A stretch of 64,000 nucleotides of DNA from Metallyticus violacea (taxonomy: Eukaryota; Arthropoda; Insecta; Mantodea; Metallyticidae), in the NCBI GenBank assembly GCA_030762175.1, contig CM060830.1:45930501-45994500 (forward strand). Direction: 5' to 3'. The notes beneath the pieces are model-generated. The model was not told where the DNA came from and ran no database searches. It saw only the letters and a program-made list of their open reading frames with translations. Positions 1 through 10,815 of this stretch are shown here, one piece after another. The position numbers and the translations under genes were made by a program. The stretch's first letter is position 1. Every line of letters begins with the position of its first letter.

Positions 1-1650
1 TGCATGAAGACTGCTTGACAGCTGCTACTTCTAAACTTCATGCTTTGTGCAGGATGTTCCTCCATAAATACTGGGTCTGAATCGCAGCCACGTGGCTCTC
101 TTAGCTCACACAGGGATTCATAACTGAACCCACGGACTCTGGGCGTTCAAAATCTAAAGCTGCCATTGGCGAGTCGGAACTCACGCTCAGGCGCTTATAT
201 TTAATATTTCGAAGTTCTCACTCCTGATAGGTGGGCGTTCGAACGTACATCCATGCGGTGCGAGAGGCCGTTCACCTGTTTACCGTCTCTTGATGAATTT
301 TCAACTGTACTCAAGGGATTTGTCACCTGTCTAAAATACAATTGTATTGGCCTTTCTCTGCCAGGCGTTTGCTTCTCATTGTCCTTGCTAACATCTTTCG
401 CCGGAGGCTCTTAGCTGCGCCACCAGAAGGCATTATTATTTGCAGACACCAAGTATTTCTGCACATTCATATCACAGCTTATTAAATATTAATTATACAG
501 TTTACATAAGACATTTGCTCATCCTATCTCCCTTCTAAATTTATATAATTTACGCTAGATATTATTGTTGTGTAAGCTTCATGTTATCCACAAGGCATTA
601 AGTAACACAAGTTTATTTTAATTTATGTAGTACGCAAATTTACTTCTTGGCGGGGCTGGTGATGGAAGATTTGCTTCAACCTTGAGAAATACCGTTGCAG
701 ATAACAGATACCGTTGAAAAACTTGCGATTGTTAGTGTATCTTATAAAGCGGAAAAAGTTGACAATTGTTTTTATATATTGCAAATATAAAATAAATTAG
801 ATGTTTGGAAGACTCAAGGGCTAGCCGTTTGAGCCTACAGTGGGGGCATCTTCGGGAGGAAGGGATGAGATTAGGGAGACACAGGGTTGTGAGGAAAGGG
901 CGTAAACGGGTCTTTAACATTGTTTCTAGATAGAACACCCCTGCAAGGAGTTCGAACCTCTCAGAAAGGTAGCTTCCATATCCGACGCCGCAACAGAAAC
1001 CTTTACAAAGTGCAAGCCATCGGCACATCGCATCATTCAACCGCGCTTGGTGCTTTTAACAGAACAAACGGAGTGAAATAAAAGAAAAATGAGAGGGACA
1101 CACTCGAACATTCGCATAAGCAACCAGGGGAATCCACGAAAACACCCAAGCCTGAATGCGAGTGCAAACCGTTCCCGCCTCATCCACTCCTCGGTTATCA
1201 CAAAACAGCATAATAAGAATATTTCTACACTCTTCTTTCGAGAAGCAAACCCAGAAAAAATTCACTCTAAATGTAACGAGTGTTGCAATTAAGTGACAGA
1301 GAAAACATAATTGTCGGGACATAAGCTCACCCTTGGATTTTAGGTGGTTTTAAAACTGATAATACCCAGATGTATTTTTTCTCCTTTCTTTCCAAAGTTT
1401 CTTTTTCCAACTCACAAAGTGTAATTATAGCTAGCACTGTTTCAATCCCTAGAACTTCTCATATTCCATTTTAGAAAAAAAAAATAAATAAATTGCTTGA
1501 TTTGTTGGGAAATATCTAAGAATGTCTATAACTTATGCCAAAGTATAATTTAAAATTAAAATTAAATTATCCTGAAGGCCCCTTCCACCGAGAAGTTGAA
1601 AAAAAAGTCAGCAATGCTTCATTTAAGATATATATGTATGCACACTCTGT
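1..1650. other. Unassigned, no supported gene
   Basis: Mixed-composition DNA, becoming AT-rich after about 430. Two short open frames on the minus strand (732-1040 and 1056-1322) have no recognisable domain, and the second is antisense to an equally short plus-strand frame. I see no TIR, tRNA box or transposase motif. It could be intergenic or intronic. Confidence 0.5.
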
Positions 1651-1653
1651 ACA

Positions 1654-2782
1654 CAAGAGCTGTTCGATAAATTCGTGAAAAAATAAAGAATACATCATTA
1701 TTTTGAAAAGTGAAAAAAAGAACAGAATTATGTCTCGACATAGCTTCCTTTCAAATCTAATTACAGACTTTTTCTAAATTGTTTATCCGATCTATAAAAT
1801 GCGATTTCTTCAGTTCTGCAAAATACGCATTTGTTCCGAAGACACCTCTTCATTTCCTGTTAGCTGTTTCTCATGTTAGAGAACAAGAAGTGATTTGAGG
1901 CAGCCAAATCCCGACAGTAGGAGAATGAAGAAGGATTTCATATATTAACTTCAATAATTTGGAGTCCGCAAGCTGGCACATTACCGGGATGGAACATGGC
2001 TTTTTTCTTCGCCAAATAAGGACGATCGCGTCGTTTAATTGTTCTAGTAGCATAGCACGTTATTATTTTGTCTTTTTACAAAAAATCAATTAAATTCGTC
2101 ATGGTAATTCCAAAATACAGCCGTCATCATCTTTCATGCTTAGAGGATTGTTTACGCCTTCTTCGGAGTACTTTCTCCGATTGTTTCCAGTGCTTCTTTG
2201 CTTCCCGAGTGTAGTGGTGGCTTTAGTTTTGTCTACTGTCACACACGGTCTCCGAAATTCATGGCATTCGTTTAAACAGCTCCAAATTCTGTGCGGAAAT
2301 GACAACCCGTTCGCTTGTCTGGTCAATCATTGTCAACCGAACGTGTCATTCACTTCCTGATAGCTTTTTCGTTATTATGCACCCGATCTCTAGGAATGCC
2401 CATGGCCTCAGCAATCTACAGTCTCCGATCGTTGTGCAACTTGTTGTGGTGGATTTTTTCGTACGTCCGGAGCAGTCCGCATCGCTTCTGCTCGTTGGCC
2501 ATATCAAAACACACTAAACAATTTATATACCGTTCTAAAGGAAGGAGCACATTCACCGTAATATGTGTCCAGATTCGCCTTAGTTTCAGCGGGCGTTACC
2601 TCTTTCAAGAAGTAATGTTTTATTAATATACGAATTTCGCGTTTCTCCCTTTTTAATGCTTGGAAGACGACCCTGAAACACAGGATTAGTTTATAATCAT
2701 CCCTCAACAGTCATTACTTTGCCAAAGTAATCTAGTGCTACCACCTTTTGAGTATGCATTCATTTATTGAACAATCCTCGTA
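1654..2782 (-). mobile_element. Decayed mariner transposon (copy 1)
   Basis: Read on the minus strand, the first open piece (2504-2707) carries a mariner transposase N-terminal helix-turn-helix: a run like IRILIKHYFLKEVTPAETKA followed by SFRTVYKLF. The last piece (1871-2053) shows KLLKLIYEILLHSP then VGIWLP, a worn version of the family's 'ELLPHPPYSPDLAPSD' block, and AYFAEL-like residues follow near 1810-1850. Frameshifts and stops separate the pieces, so it is inactive. The ends carry related inverted sequence: TGTTCGATAAATTCGTG at 1660-1676 and, in reverse complement at about 2757-2773, TGTTCAATAAATGAATG. The full length near 1.1-1.3 kb matches the family. The reading of the DNA is direct; the family assignment is from knowledge of Tc1/mariner. 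Confidence 0.8.
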
Positions 2783-3290
2783 TTTTTCCCTAAAAAGCGA
2801 ACATTTAAATGCCTTTTACTCAGTCTTTTAATTCACCACGCTATTAGAACTAATTTTTATGACTAAACTTGAGTTTTTTATAAAACACATTTAAAATCGC
2901 ATTTAAATTTCTATTCTCATCAACAAGTCTTGGTAGCTCAATGCATAGAGCTACGGAATGGAAACACAAAGATATCCATTTTAAATATAATATTTTAACG
3001 ACAAAACATCAATTTAGAATGTTAGCAAATAAAAAAAGTTGATTTTATTACTTTTGTGTGTGTTTGTTTTTTTCTGCAAGAATTAAAACATCAATATTAA
3101 TGCAACAAGGACTGGTTTTTGTTTATTTAAAAACTTTTTCCTATAGCTGGCAATGTGTGAATGTTTAAAAGCAGAAAACTACTAGCAAAGTGTAGTTTTG
3201 ACTGCATGCTATGTTTTAATGTATTTAAAGGAATCATATACTTTAGAGATTGCGCTAGATTTGAGGTTATGTTATACAAAGGTCAGTCTA
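2783..3290. other. Unassigned AT-rich stretch
   Basis: Low-complexity A+T-rich DNA without an open frame of note. A run near 2930-2960 (GGTAGCTCAATGCATAGAGC) looks superficially like a tRNA D-arm, but no T-arm follows. Confidence 0.5.
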
Positions 3291-3393
3291 TCAAACTGAC
3301 ATCAGATGGGGCACATGGGAGCCGAGGAAGTTTTTTTTACTTTATATCGCAAGAGGGAAGAAAGGCTCCATGTTTCTTTTCCCCTCTTTTTTC

Positions 3394-3425
3394 CTCCCCT
3401 CCCCTCCCCTCCCCTCCCCTCCCCT
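3394..3425. repeat. (CCCCT)n pyrimidine tract
   Basis: About six tandem CCCCT units within a longer polypyrimidine stretch (roughly 3376-3445). It lies about 65 bp upstream of a TATA-like sequence. Both strands show short frames here, encoding proline/serine-rich or glycine/arginine-rich peptides, but they are products of the repeat and are not genes. Confidence 0.9.
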
Positions 3426-3483
3426 TCCATTTCTTTTTCTATTCTTACCCATTTCCAGAAACGATGCTTACTCATTCTCCCTC

Positions 3484-3530
3484 CCGAGGGATATAAAAGG
3501 AGGAAGTCACGTGACAAATTCAGCGTGACG
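3484..3530 (+). promoter_or_regulatory. Candidate core promoter (TATA plus Inr)
   Basis: TATAAAAG at 3492-3499 is followed 30 nt later by TTCAGC (3519-3524), an initiator-like sequence with A at 3522. The interval holds the E-box palindrome CACGTG (3508-3513), and GTGACGTAGCGTG follows at 3525-3537. The region is richer in GC than its surroundings and sits downstream of a polypyrimidine tract. No long ORF follows within 350 bp, so if it is real it would drive a first exon that ends in an intron, or a non-coding RNA. Spacing and motifs are seen in the sequence; the function is inference. Confidence 0.4.
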
Positions 3531-3860
3531 TAGCGTGAAAGTGGCTGATAATCGCCTCAAGATTTCTGCTCCTGTTTCCATATCTTCTTCTTTGCCTTTC
3601 TCTTTTATTCGTCTGCCACAAGTTCGCACTGCTGCCGGAGATCTGATAACTAAGTGCGGCGCATGAAACCACTTTCGCAGAAATTTGCTTATTCGTGGGA
3701 TTTGTGCTCCTGGTGCCAGGTCACGCAGTCAGTACGTCAGGAAAAAGCGTCTTGTGTGGCTTCCTTCCACTTTGGAGAAGATGGCGCGCCACACTTTTAT
3801 AAGCATTGTGTTTTTCAATTAATGTCAAAATTTACTTTCCATTATTAATTAAAATTTACT
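3531..3860 (+). other. Unassigned, downstream of the candidate promoter
   Basis: Moderate GC content with a 64-codon open frame (3654-3848) of no recognisable family. It could be a first exon or 5' leader if the TATA element at 3492 is active. I see no convincing splice donor. Confidence 0.3.
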
Positions 3861-3884
3861 ACATGCGATGTGCTCAATTTTTGC

Positions 3885-4085
3885 CATTTTGTACCACGGT
3901 TGTGCCAAGACTTAATGTTTGTGGGTTCAATCCTGATTATTTCAGAATGTAAAAATCCAGAACGCAGGTCCTCCGAGAGGACTTTAAGCCTTGAGTTACG
4001 TGTCGTAGATTTACGGCTCGTTAAAGAACTCAATATCTGAAATGGAAGTCTTTTGACAAAATATCCGACCATTTCACGTCAAGAT
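3885..4085 (+). repeat. SINE family B, old diverged copy
   Basis: A worn copy of the window's family B SINE. Box B survives as GTGGGTTCAATCC (about 3922-3934), followed by a GTAAAAATCC block, an ACGTGTCGTAGATTTACGGC stretch, and CCATTTCACGTC near 4069-4080. Divergence from 32369, 36000 and 40918 copies is much greater than among those, so this is one of the oldest insertions of the family here. The head upstream of box B is hard to align. Confidence 0.7.
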
Positions 4086-5789
4086 AATATCTTAGTTTTC
4101 TATTAGATAACGATCTGTCACTCTGTCTCTATTGAAAAATAGGTAGTTGGAAGAGAAATTGGAGGCCCTTTAGAGCATATTTGTTAAAACACAAGCAGTA
4201 AAGAGGTAGATGTTTATTTTTCAAACTATATACCAAACATTCAATTTTACATTACGAATATAGTATCGCATAGGTCCAGAGACCGTACATGCTGCTATAT
4301 AGCACCGGTGGATAATGTAATTGTAGATAATAATATTTATGTAAAAATATGAAAATACTCATAATTATGTTACATCAAACATACATTTTATCTATTTTTC
4401 ATACGTCTTTACCTCACAATTATACATTTTTACACACCGCTTCTAATTAGGCGCACTCAGTTTTGAGCGATTCTCTTCTCTGCGCAACCAAGTCCCAACA
4501 TGCTAACCTATCTTTATTCCAGTATATAAACTTGGCTCTAAGGCCCATCCGCCATTGTTCTGTGTCTGGGCAATGTGCCAGGATATTATGCCAATCTTCC
4601 AGTTTTCCAAAAAGTGTGCAACAGTGTGACCTGTTTCGTTGGTCATTTTCGTGCTTTCCAAGCCCCCCCCCCCCCAGTCTAAGCCAAGTTATACGTTACC
4701 GCTCCTTAACATTCAATTTATGCATCTGTATTCCTTCTTCCAGTTAATTTTTAGCTCCTTGCCCTCTCCCACTCTCACCCCATTCCAATTATTTCTAATC
4801 TCCCCTCTAACCTCTCTACCCAGTAACTAGTGTTCCAGTTTCCTACTTGATGGAAGTGGCAAATTGCTCTTAGTGAAGATTGTTTTACCTCTAATTTTCG
4901 CAACCAATATTTTACAGCCAGAGTTTTACAATAATAACTAACTTCATGTGTATTCACTCAAGAAATTGTTTTTACGTATTCATCTAAACAGCCTGAAATC
5001 ATTTTATAAATTATACAACAATATCTGCCTAAGCAATCTTAATAAACATTTGATGGTACTTTTTCCTTGTTTTGTTTTTCTCAGTTGCAATTAGTAAATC
5101 TAACGGTAGCGACTGTAATAGTCGACTTTCGTCTATTTCAGTTTTACGATTTCTGAATAGGTAGATATTCATAAGTAAGTATAACATTTTATACAATCTA
5201 TGCGCGAATTTCAAATATATTTTACTTTTAGTCTTATTCTATTCATGAAGTAGTCCCAAACCCGCATTTGACTCTTCGCTATTGGCATTACTGACAATCC
5301 ACATTTGTTTGTTACAAGATGACTTGAAAATGTTAAGTATTCATAAAACAAATACACAATTATTACAATATTGTAAGCCAAGTTTAGAGGAATTATATTT
5401 AAATTCTTATTTTATTCATGAAATAGTCCTAATAAATATCATTCGATGGTATGAGTTTTTTAGATAAACTCACTCACTACGTTCATGAATTTATCGGCAA
5501 TCTCAGACCCTCTTGTAGTATTGCTTGCGATAAAATTTTGTTATTCTCTTAGATTTACGAAATACATATTATTGCGTATTATTGAATTAATGAATCCTAT
5601 GATATGTAATATTTTATACTTGCTGGCTCAAGGAAAGGGGAAAATTTGAATGTACTGATGGTACTGTGTAGCGCCAGCAGCTGTTCGGAACCGATGCAGT
5701 ATTATTGCGAAGAATTTGTCATTTAGTAATCATGGAATAATGGAGTAATGCGGAACGTGCTGTCTTTATTTTTTATAAGCACAGTGATA
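4086..5789. other. Unassigned AT-rich stretch
   Basis: A+T-rich DNA with several short frames (for example 4463-4747 and 5029-5214) that match nothing I know. A C-homopolymer lies at about 4664-4674. The portion 5078-5185 shares scattered identity with 51545-51640 (see that entry). No RNA gene or TIR seen. Confidence 0.45.
5078..5185 (+). repeat. Unclassified interspersed repeat, piece 1
   Basis: Contains TTTCTCAGTTG(C)AATTAGTAA and ACGATTTCTGAATAGGTAG, both found again in the same order and orientation near 51545-51625. The spacing between the two blocks is nearly the same in both places, which suggests two fragments of one dispersed repeat. The family is unknown. Confidence 0.4.
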
Positions 5790-5794
5790 GGGCG

Positions 5795-7060
5795 ATTACC
5801 GTTTAAGTTTCTACATAAAAATGTTTTTTGGAACAACCTGTTTTACTGCTTTTTAAAATAATTGCCTTTAAGACGTGTACACTTTTGTATTTGCTCAAAC
5901 CAATTCCCGAAACATTTTTCCATTGTGAAGTTGGTATCTCAAAAACATGGTTTTTAAAGGCTTCAACAGTTTCTTGAGATGATGAAAATTGCTGTCCACT
6001 CATTTTTGTTCGACATTCGGGAACAAAAAGAAATTGTTAGGCGATAAATCAGGTAAATACGGACAGTGAGAAATTAATTCGACGTTTTTCTCCTTCAAAC
6101 AATCATTGTTTGACGTGCTGTGTGAGAGCTGGCATTGTCATGATGTTTTCGATTGTTTTCGATGACTTCTGGCAAATAAATTGTTGCATACCCTTCAGCA
6201 TTAACTATTCTTTGATCCTCTGAAGGAATGGTTGCGACATGTCCAGTACAACCGAAGAAACAAACGATCATTTTATTGGAAGTGCTTCGTGAACGAACAA
6301 CTTTTGTGGGATTCGGTTCATTTTGGAACACGCAAATAGTGGATTGTTGCTTAGTTTTCGATTGTTTTCGATGACTTCTGGCAAATAAATTGTTGTATAC
6401 CCTTCAGCATTAACTATTCTTTGATCCTCTGAAGGAATGGTTGCGACATGTCCAGTACAACCGAAGAAACAAACGATCATTTTATTGGAAGTGCTTCGTG
6501 AACGAACAACTTTTGTGAGATTCGGTTCATTTTGGAACACGCAAATAGTGGATTGTTGCTTAGTTTCCGGTTCATACGAATATATTCAAATTTCGTTACC
6601 TGTCATAACAGGTGGAATTTTTGAGCATTTCATTACACCAATTAATAAAAACGTTTTTTTTTTTTTTTTTTAACTTCGGTCAAATTATGTGGACTGTATC
6701 AGGAACATATCTTTTTCATAGGTAAATGATCATGCATAATCAAATATACTGCAGTCTTAAGGATGTCTCTATCTCACTAAAAGTCACATGTAAATCTTCT
6801 ACAGCATCGATGTTTTTGCAATGACAACAGATTTTTGTGGACCTTCACGAAATTCATCAATGACGAACGCAAGACCACGATGAAATTCTGCAAACCAAAT
6901 GTAAACAGTCTGTTCTGACGGTGCTTCATTACCAAAAGTTGAACGAAGTGATTCTATGCATTGCTGTTGAGCAAGGCCTTTACTAAAATTGTAAAAAAGT
7001 GATCCAACGAAAACTTTCACGTAAAATTTTCATTTTTTTTTCGCAAAATTGCTTTGTTTA
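5795..7060 (-). mobile_element. Decayed mariner transposon (copy 2)
   Basis: The minus-strand pieces read in order. At 6799-7020 there is an HTH segment with FSKGLAQQQCIESLRSTFGN, then VYIWFAEFHRG and DEFREGPQKS. At 6095-6540 there is a catalytic-core segment, FQNEPNPTKVVRSRSTSNKM then CFFGCTGHVATIP and HDNASSHTARQ (the DN of the mariner second acidic position). At 5803-6003 the C-terminal segment has VEAFKNHVFEIPTSQWK. The core is disrupted by an internal 209-bp tandem duplication and by a poly-T run at 6654-6672. No intact frame remains. It belongs to a different mariner lineage from copy 1, judged by the SKGLAQQQ helix. Confidence 0.88.
6145..6566. repeat. 209-bp tandem duplication inside mariner copy 2
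   Basis: Bases 6146-6353 recur at 6355-6562 with only about two substitutions (GCATACCC/GTATACCC and GTGGGATT/GTGAGATT). The start of the unit is itself a short repeat, TTTTCGATTGTTTTCGATGA, a likely slippage or microhomology site. 209 is not a multiple of three, so the duplication breaks the transposase frame and yields two overlapping near-identical frames (6095-6331 and 6268-6540). The near identity shows it arose long after the element died. Confidence 0.95.
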
Positions 7061-7198
7061 AACGCTCACTGTAAACAAACTGCTCGGTCAACTTCTAAGC
7101 TGCAGCTGTTTTTACAATGACAAATGTCAATTGTTCCGAAAATAGTGATAACACTTCTCAATAAAGCCACCTAGTGGTGGTTTGTAAAATATGAAAAG

Positions 7199-8060
7199 GT
7201 AACCCTTGCAGTGTGACCACTGCGCAAAGAGTATTTCAACAGTTTTACCAGCTCGGACGTCATAAACCTATCCCATGCGATTACAACGTGTGTATGTGTG
7301 TGTAATTTTGAAGAAAAGGGTTCAACCTTGAAAAAGGAGACCACGGATAGCTGTTCAGGTTGCCATCGACGCTCCGTTCAACAACATGCATCGTTGCTAC
7401 ACATGGGGCGAAGGAACGTACAAAAAACACTGCATATAATTTGCACATTGTGCACCAGTAAATCCTCAAGACTCTGTGTTGCGTCTGGAGTTAGCCGAAC
7501 GGAGGACTCCAATTTCCCCATCAAAGTATGGACGAAGTCCGGACACATTAACAAGCACGTTAACAACGTAAGCTACACGAGCATCCATTACATAGCATCA
7601 AGATTACAGTATGTCATGGTGTCATCGGCCTTACTTTTTTGAATGTAAAGAGGACAGTAACATCGGTTCGTTGTGTTGCTATGCTTGAAACATTCTTTGC
7701 ACGAATACTGCAGATATTAACATGAAAAATATGTGGTTTCAGCAGGACGGAGCCACGTCACATTCTGCTGGACAATCGAATGGAATCCGTTCGCCAGCTG
7801 TTTGGAAGGCGAGTCATTTCACATAACGGTGACATTCCATGACCTGCGAAATCTCCTGATTTCAGTGTTTGCAATTTCTTCCTGTGGGAACATTTTAAAA
7901 GCAACGTGTATAGCACATGTTCTGCAGTCATCATTGAACTAAAACAGAGGATTGAAGACGAAACCAGTGACATTCCTCAAGACATGATACACTGAGCTTT
8001 CCAGAGAGTGTACGCCGAAAAGGAGCGAATCTTTGGGATGTCATTTTGAAGAAGTAAAGT
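7199..8060 (+). mobile_element. Decayed DUF4817/DDE_3-type transposon
   Basis: Plus-strand translation in shifting frames gives an HTH-like start (TTAQRVFQQFYQLGRHKPIP, near 7217-7277), then CHRRSVQQHASLLHMGRRNV and QKTLHIICTL (7361-7450). A catalytic block follows: MKNMWFQQDGATSHSA (near 7722-7770), RRVISHNGDIP then RSPDFSVCNFFLWEHFKSNV (7805-7910), and a tail IELKQRIEDETSDIP ending near FGMSF (about 7930-8045). This order (N-terminal HTH, QQDGA.PH, WP.RSPDL..CDFFLWG, C-terminal LK..I) is that of the insect DUF4817 plus DDE_3 transposases in the Tc1/mariner superfamily. At least four frameshifts and the loss of the region between 7570 and 7700 make it a relic. Confidence 0.85.
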
Positions 8061-8317
8061 GTCAAGTGACATTTTTACACATAATGCCATACTATGTACA
8101 TGCATTTTCATCAATAAACAATGTTTTTCCTCTGTTTTTTCGTGCAATTTAAGGTAATTACTTTTTTCGTATTTCCCTGCGCGCTCTGTATTATCAGCTT
8201 TCGGTGTTTCCTGAAAATGTGACTTCTTGGGATGGACTCTTTTGTTTTGTTTTTCACGCAGTGCAGAGGAATCTTATACAAACATTTGAAATGGGACATT
8301 TATGCGCACCAGTTGAG
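8061..8317. other. Unassigned
   Basis: AT-rich spacer between a transposon relic and a SINE-like head. It may hold the 3' end of the upstream element (an AATAAA-like ATCAATAAACAATG at about 8111-8124). Short minus frame 8111-8299 is not supported. Confidence 0.4.
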
Positions 8318-8452
8318 CAGGGTGGCTCAGGGGTATAATGATTGGAATACGCATTTGGAAGATTCCGGGTTCAGATCAATTGGGGCCGGCTATCCTGAAA
8401 TTATGTTTTTTCATGGTCGCTAAGGCGAATGCTGCTACAGATTTTTCCTTTC
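8318..8452 (+). repeat. SINE-like tRNA-derived repeat, family C
   Basis: Box A-like GGTGGCTCAGGGGTATAATG is followed about 35 bp later by box B-like CCGGGTTCAGATCAATTG, then CCGGCTATCCTGAAATTATG and TTTTTCATGGTCGCTAAGG leading to CGAATGCTGC. The layout (tRNA head, pyrimidine-rich stretch, then a G-C/AAATGC-type core) parallels the centre of family A but the head is unrelated. Only one copy is seen in this window and its 3' end is unclear. Confidence 0.5.
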
Positions 8453-9113
8453 CACGAATTTTTCTCTCCTATTTCGTATCATTTCATTTTGTTGGTTATG
8501 TTACAATATCGAAAGTGGCAGGAAAGGTGCTCTATGCGGATTGTGGGGTAGCTTGCTCTTTGGAAATGTTCAGCGCCTGGGTGGAGGCGGGCCTTTTGAG
8601 AGTCTCAAACACCTTGGGAGGGGGTATTCTGTCTGGAAACCGGAAGAAATCCGTCTCCTTCTAGACTTTGGCTGCATGGTGTCTCCCGCTCCTTATCCCT
8701 TCCTCCCAGAAGTGTTCCACGGGGACATGAACGCAAGCTGATAGTCCATGAGCAAGGCTGAGATGACCGAAATGTCTCCTCCGTCCCTAACAATAAAAAA
8801 TCGAAAGCTAAAACACTTTATTTGAAGAAATAGTAGAAGAAATTTTCAGTCTTAATATGTAATAAACATTGCCATTATACAAACGCCGATTTATCATTCG
8901 TAGCCCTTGAGCGAATAAATAAAATATATATAACATAACATTTAATATATAATTAATAATGAAGCTAATTTTAGCGACAAAAATGGCATTCTACAACTTT
9001 CTTTTCCAGTCACTTTAAATGGACTGTATGCTCTATCTAGTGGAAGAGGCAGTGGTTATTAAAAATAGTTAGAAACATTTCCAGTCGAGGTGCTGTATGG
9101 GTGCTGTATATGT
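8453..9113. other. Unassigned, with a GC-richer part at 8530-8780
   Basis: The GC-richer part contains overlapping short frames on both strands (8541-8741 plus, 8605-8793 minus) with no recognised family. It ends in AACAATAAAAAATCG, which resembles a poly(A) signal. It could be the decayed body of the preceding SINE-like repeat or a retropseudogene. The rest is AT-rich. Confidence 0.35.
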
Positions 9114-9138
9114 AAAAAAAAAAAAAAAAAAAAAAAAA

Positions 9139-9590
9139 ACAACTGCACGTCATAGTGATAGGTTGTAATAACAATTGCACGTCATAGTGATAGGTTGTAA
9201 TAACAATTGCACGTCGTAGTGATAGAATGTAATAACAATTGCACGTCGAGGTGCTGTATTAGGAAAAAAACAATTGCACGTCATAGTGATAGGGTGTAAT
9301 AACAATTGCACGTCGAGGTGCTGTATTTGACACAAAAACACATAAAAGTGATATGATTATAATAACAATTGCATGTCTAGGTGCTGTATTTGGAAAAAAA
9401 AAACAATTGCACGTCATAGTGATAGGATGTAATAACAATTGCACGTCGAGGTGCTGTATTTGACACAAAACAACCACATAAAAGGGATATGATTATAATA
9501 ACAATTGCATATCTAGGTGCTGTATTTGGAAAAAAACAATTGCACGTCAAAGTGGGTTTGTAATAACAATTGCATGTCGAGGCATAAAAC
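9139..9590. repeat. Two-module minisatellite (ACAATTGCACGTC array)
   Basis: About twelve units start with ACAATTGCACGTC or a close variant. Type x continues ATAGTGATAGGNTGTAATA (about 32 bp). Type y continues GAGGTGCTGTATT and ends in either GGAAAAAA or GACAC plus an AT-rich extension (about 34-66 bp). The order is roughly x x x y x y y x y y x y. The array follows an A26 run (9114-9139), and a single-copy piece GTCGAGGTGCTG precedes it at about 9084. Each unit holds the palindrome CAATTG. Minus-strand frames here (9150-9341, 9259-9477) are repeat artefacts. Confidence 0.93.
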
Positions 9591-10589
9591 GTATACTGGA
9601 CAACACTGTTCGAAAATAAATATCAATCCCTCAATTCTGGTGAACTTTTTGAAATACTACTAAGCTGCCCGATGCTGTTATGGCAACAGATCTTGTAATT
9701 TGCTGCCGAAGCAAACCATGTTCTTTTTCTAATGCTGTGAGAGGAGGTATTATACATAATGGATTTTGCTCGCCGTTCTTGTTCATCTTCTCAATCTGTT
9801 GGCGAGTGGGTGGGTGAAGGATTTGGGAGAGAGATCCTTCCTTCCCTCGGCCTTGGCGCAGTCAGCAGCTGCACTAACTCTTCCAAACATCAATATTAGC
9901 CCATGGCTTGTTATTTTAGAGGCTCGGATCATCGCTCGAATCCTCTCACTTCATTTAACAGAGCTCTGTGTTCAGCCCTCTCTGCACACACACTACGTGG
10001 TATACAATTCCAGCATATTGAGTTTGGGCAGAGAAACACCTCCCAGAGTCTCAGTCGGTTGTTGCTAAGGCGAAAATGCCTTCAATGCAGTGCACCTGCA
10101 CTCTCCAAGTGACTGCTTTTACATGTGCATAATATAGACAAGAACATTTGCACTAAATGTGTGGATAATGTTCAAGGACATTTTGAAGACTGCTTTACCC
10201 AACCAACATTCACTCTAGTGTCGCCTATCGTGTGCGCAGGATTTGTTATGACATACGTAAATAGGACAAAGGCTTTGCAACATTACTACCTAAACTTACA
10301 CAAGAGGCGCTGTTGTACGAAAAAAATGAACAAGTTTACACATCGCTATTGAGAGGTCATTAGATTCACATAATATATGCAAAAATGTATTTTTTTGTAT
10401 AGCAGTCTGTATTGTTGATCATAACCCCTAATAAAAACAACAATTTCTTTGCTAAAATATTGTCATCAACTGAATATGTCAATAAACTTTTTTCATCTTC
10501 CAAGAAGGTGTTTGTGAAGGCGCACCTATTTTTGCAGACTCGAAAGCAACTACCACATGCGACACTTCTGTTTAGTAGTAACCACATCT
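9591..10589. other. Unassigned
   Basis: Contains overlapping plus-strand frames at 9766-10068 and 9903-10112 and another at 10125-10352, none with a recognisable domain. 9770-10110 is closer to balanced base composition than its surroundings. No element ends recognised. Confidence 0.4.
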
Positions 10590-10815
10590 GACTAGTAGAT
10601 TGAAGGTCGTGGGTTCTAACCCGGCCAGAGTCGATGATTTTTTAGGGTTTAAAAGATTCTAAGTAATTACTTCGGAAGAGAAGTAAAGCCAATTGCCCTT
10701 GTTGTAGATTTACAGCACGTTAAAGAACATCAAGCCTGAAAGAAGAGGTCTCAGAGCAAAGTTTATTCGGCCGTTTCGTGCCCTGAATTAAAGGGGGCGC
10801 TGATGATCTGAGATG
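10590..10815 (+). repeat. SINE family B, head-truncated half of a chimera
   Basis: Begins near GGTCGTGGGTTCTAACCCGG (box B region), runs through the family B body, and reaches GCGCTGATGATCTGAGATG at 10797-10815. There it passes directly into family A in reverse orientation instead of completing its GCGTCCGTAAATAAA tail. Box A is not present. Confidence 0.85.

Noticed and set aside
3302..3533. Overlapping ORFs rich in Gly/Arg or Pro/Ser
   Set aside because: Artefacts of the (CCCCT)n tract; both strands are open there for composition reasons.
9139..9590. CRISPR-like array of repeats with spacers
   Set aside because: The sequences between cores are themselves repeated in two types, the units vary in length, and the context is eukaryotic transposon DNA. 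It is a minisatellite.
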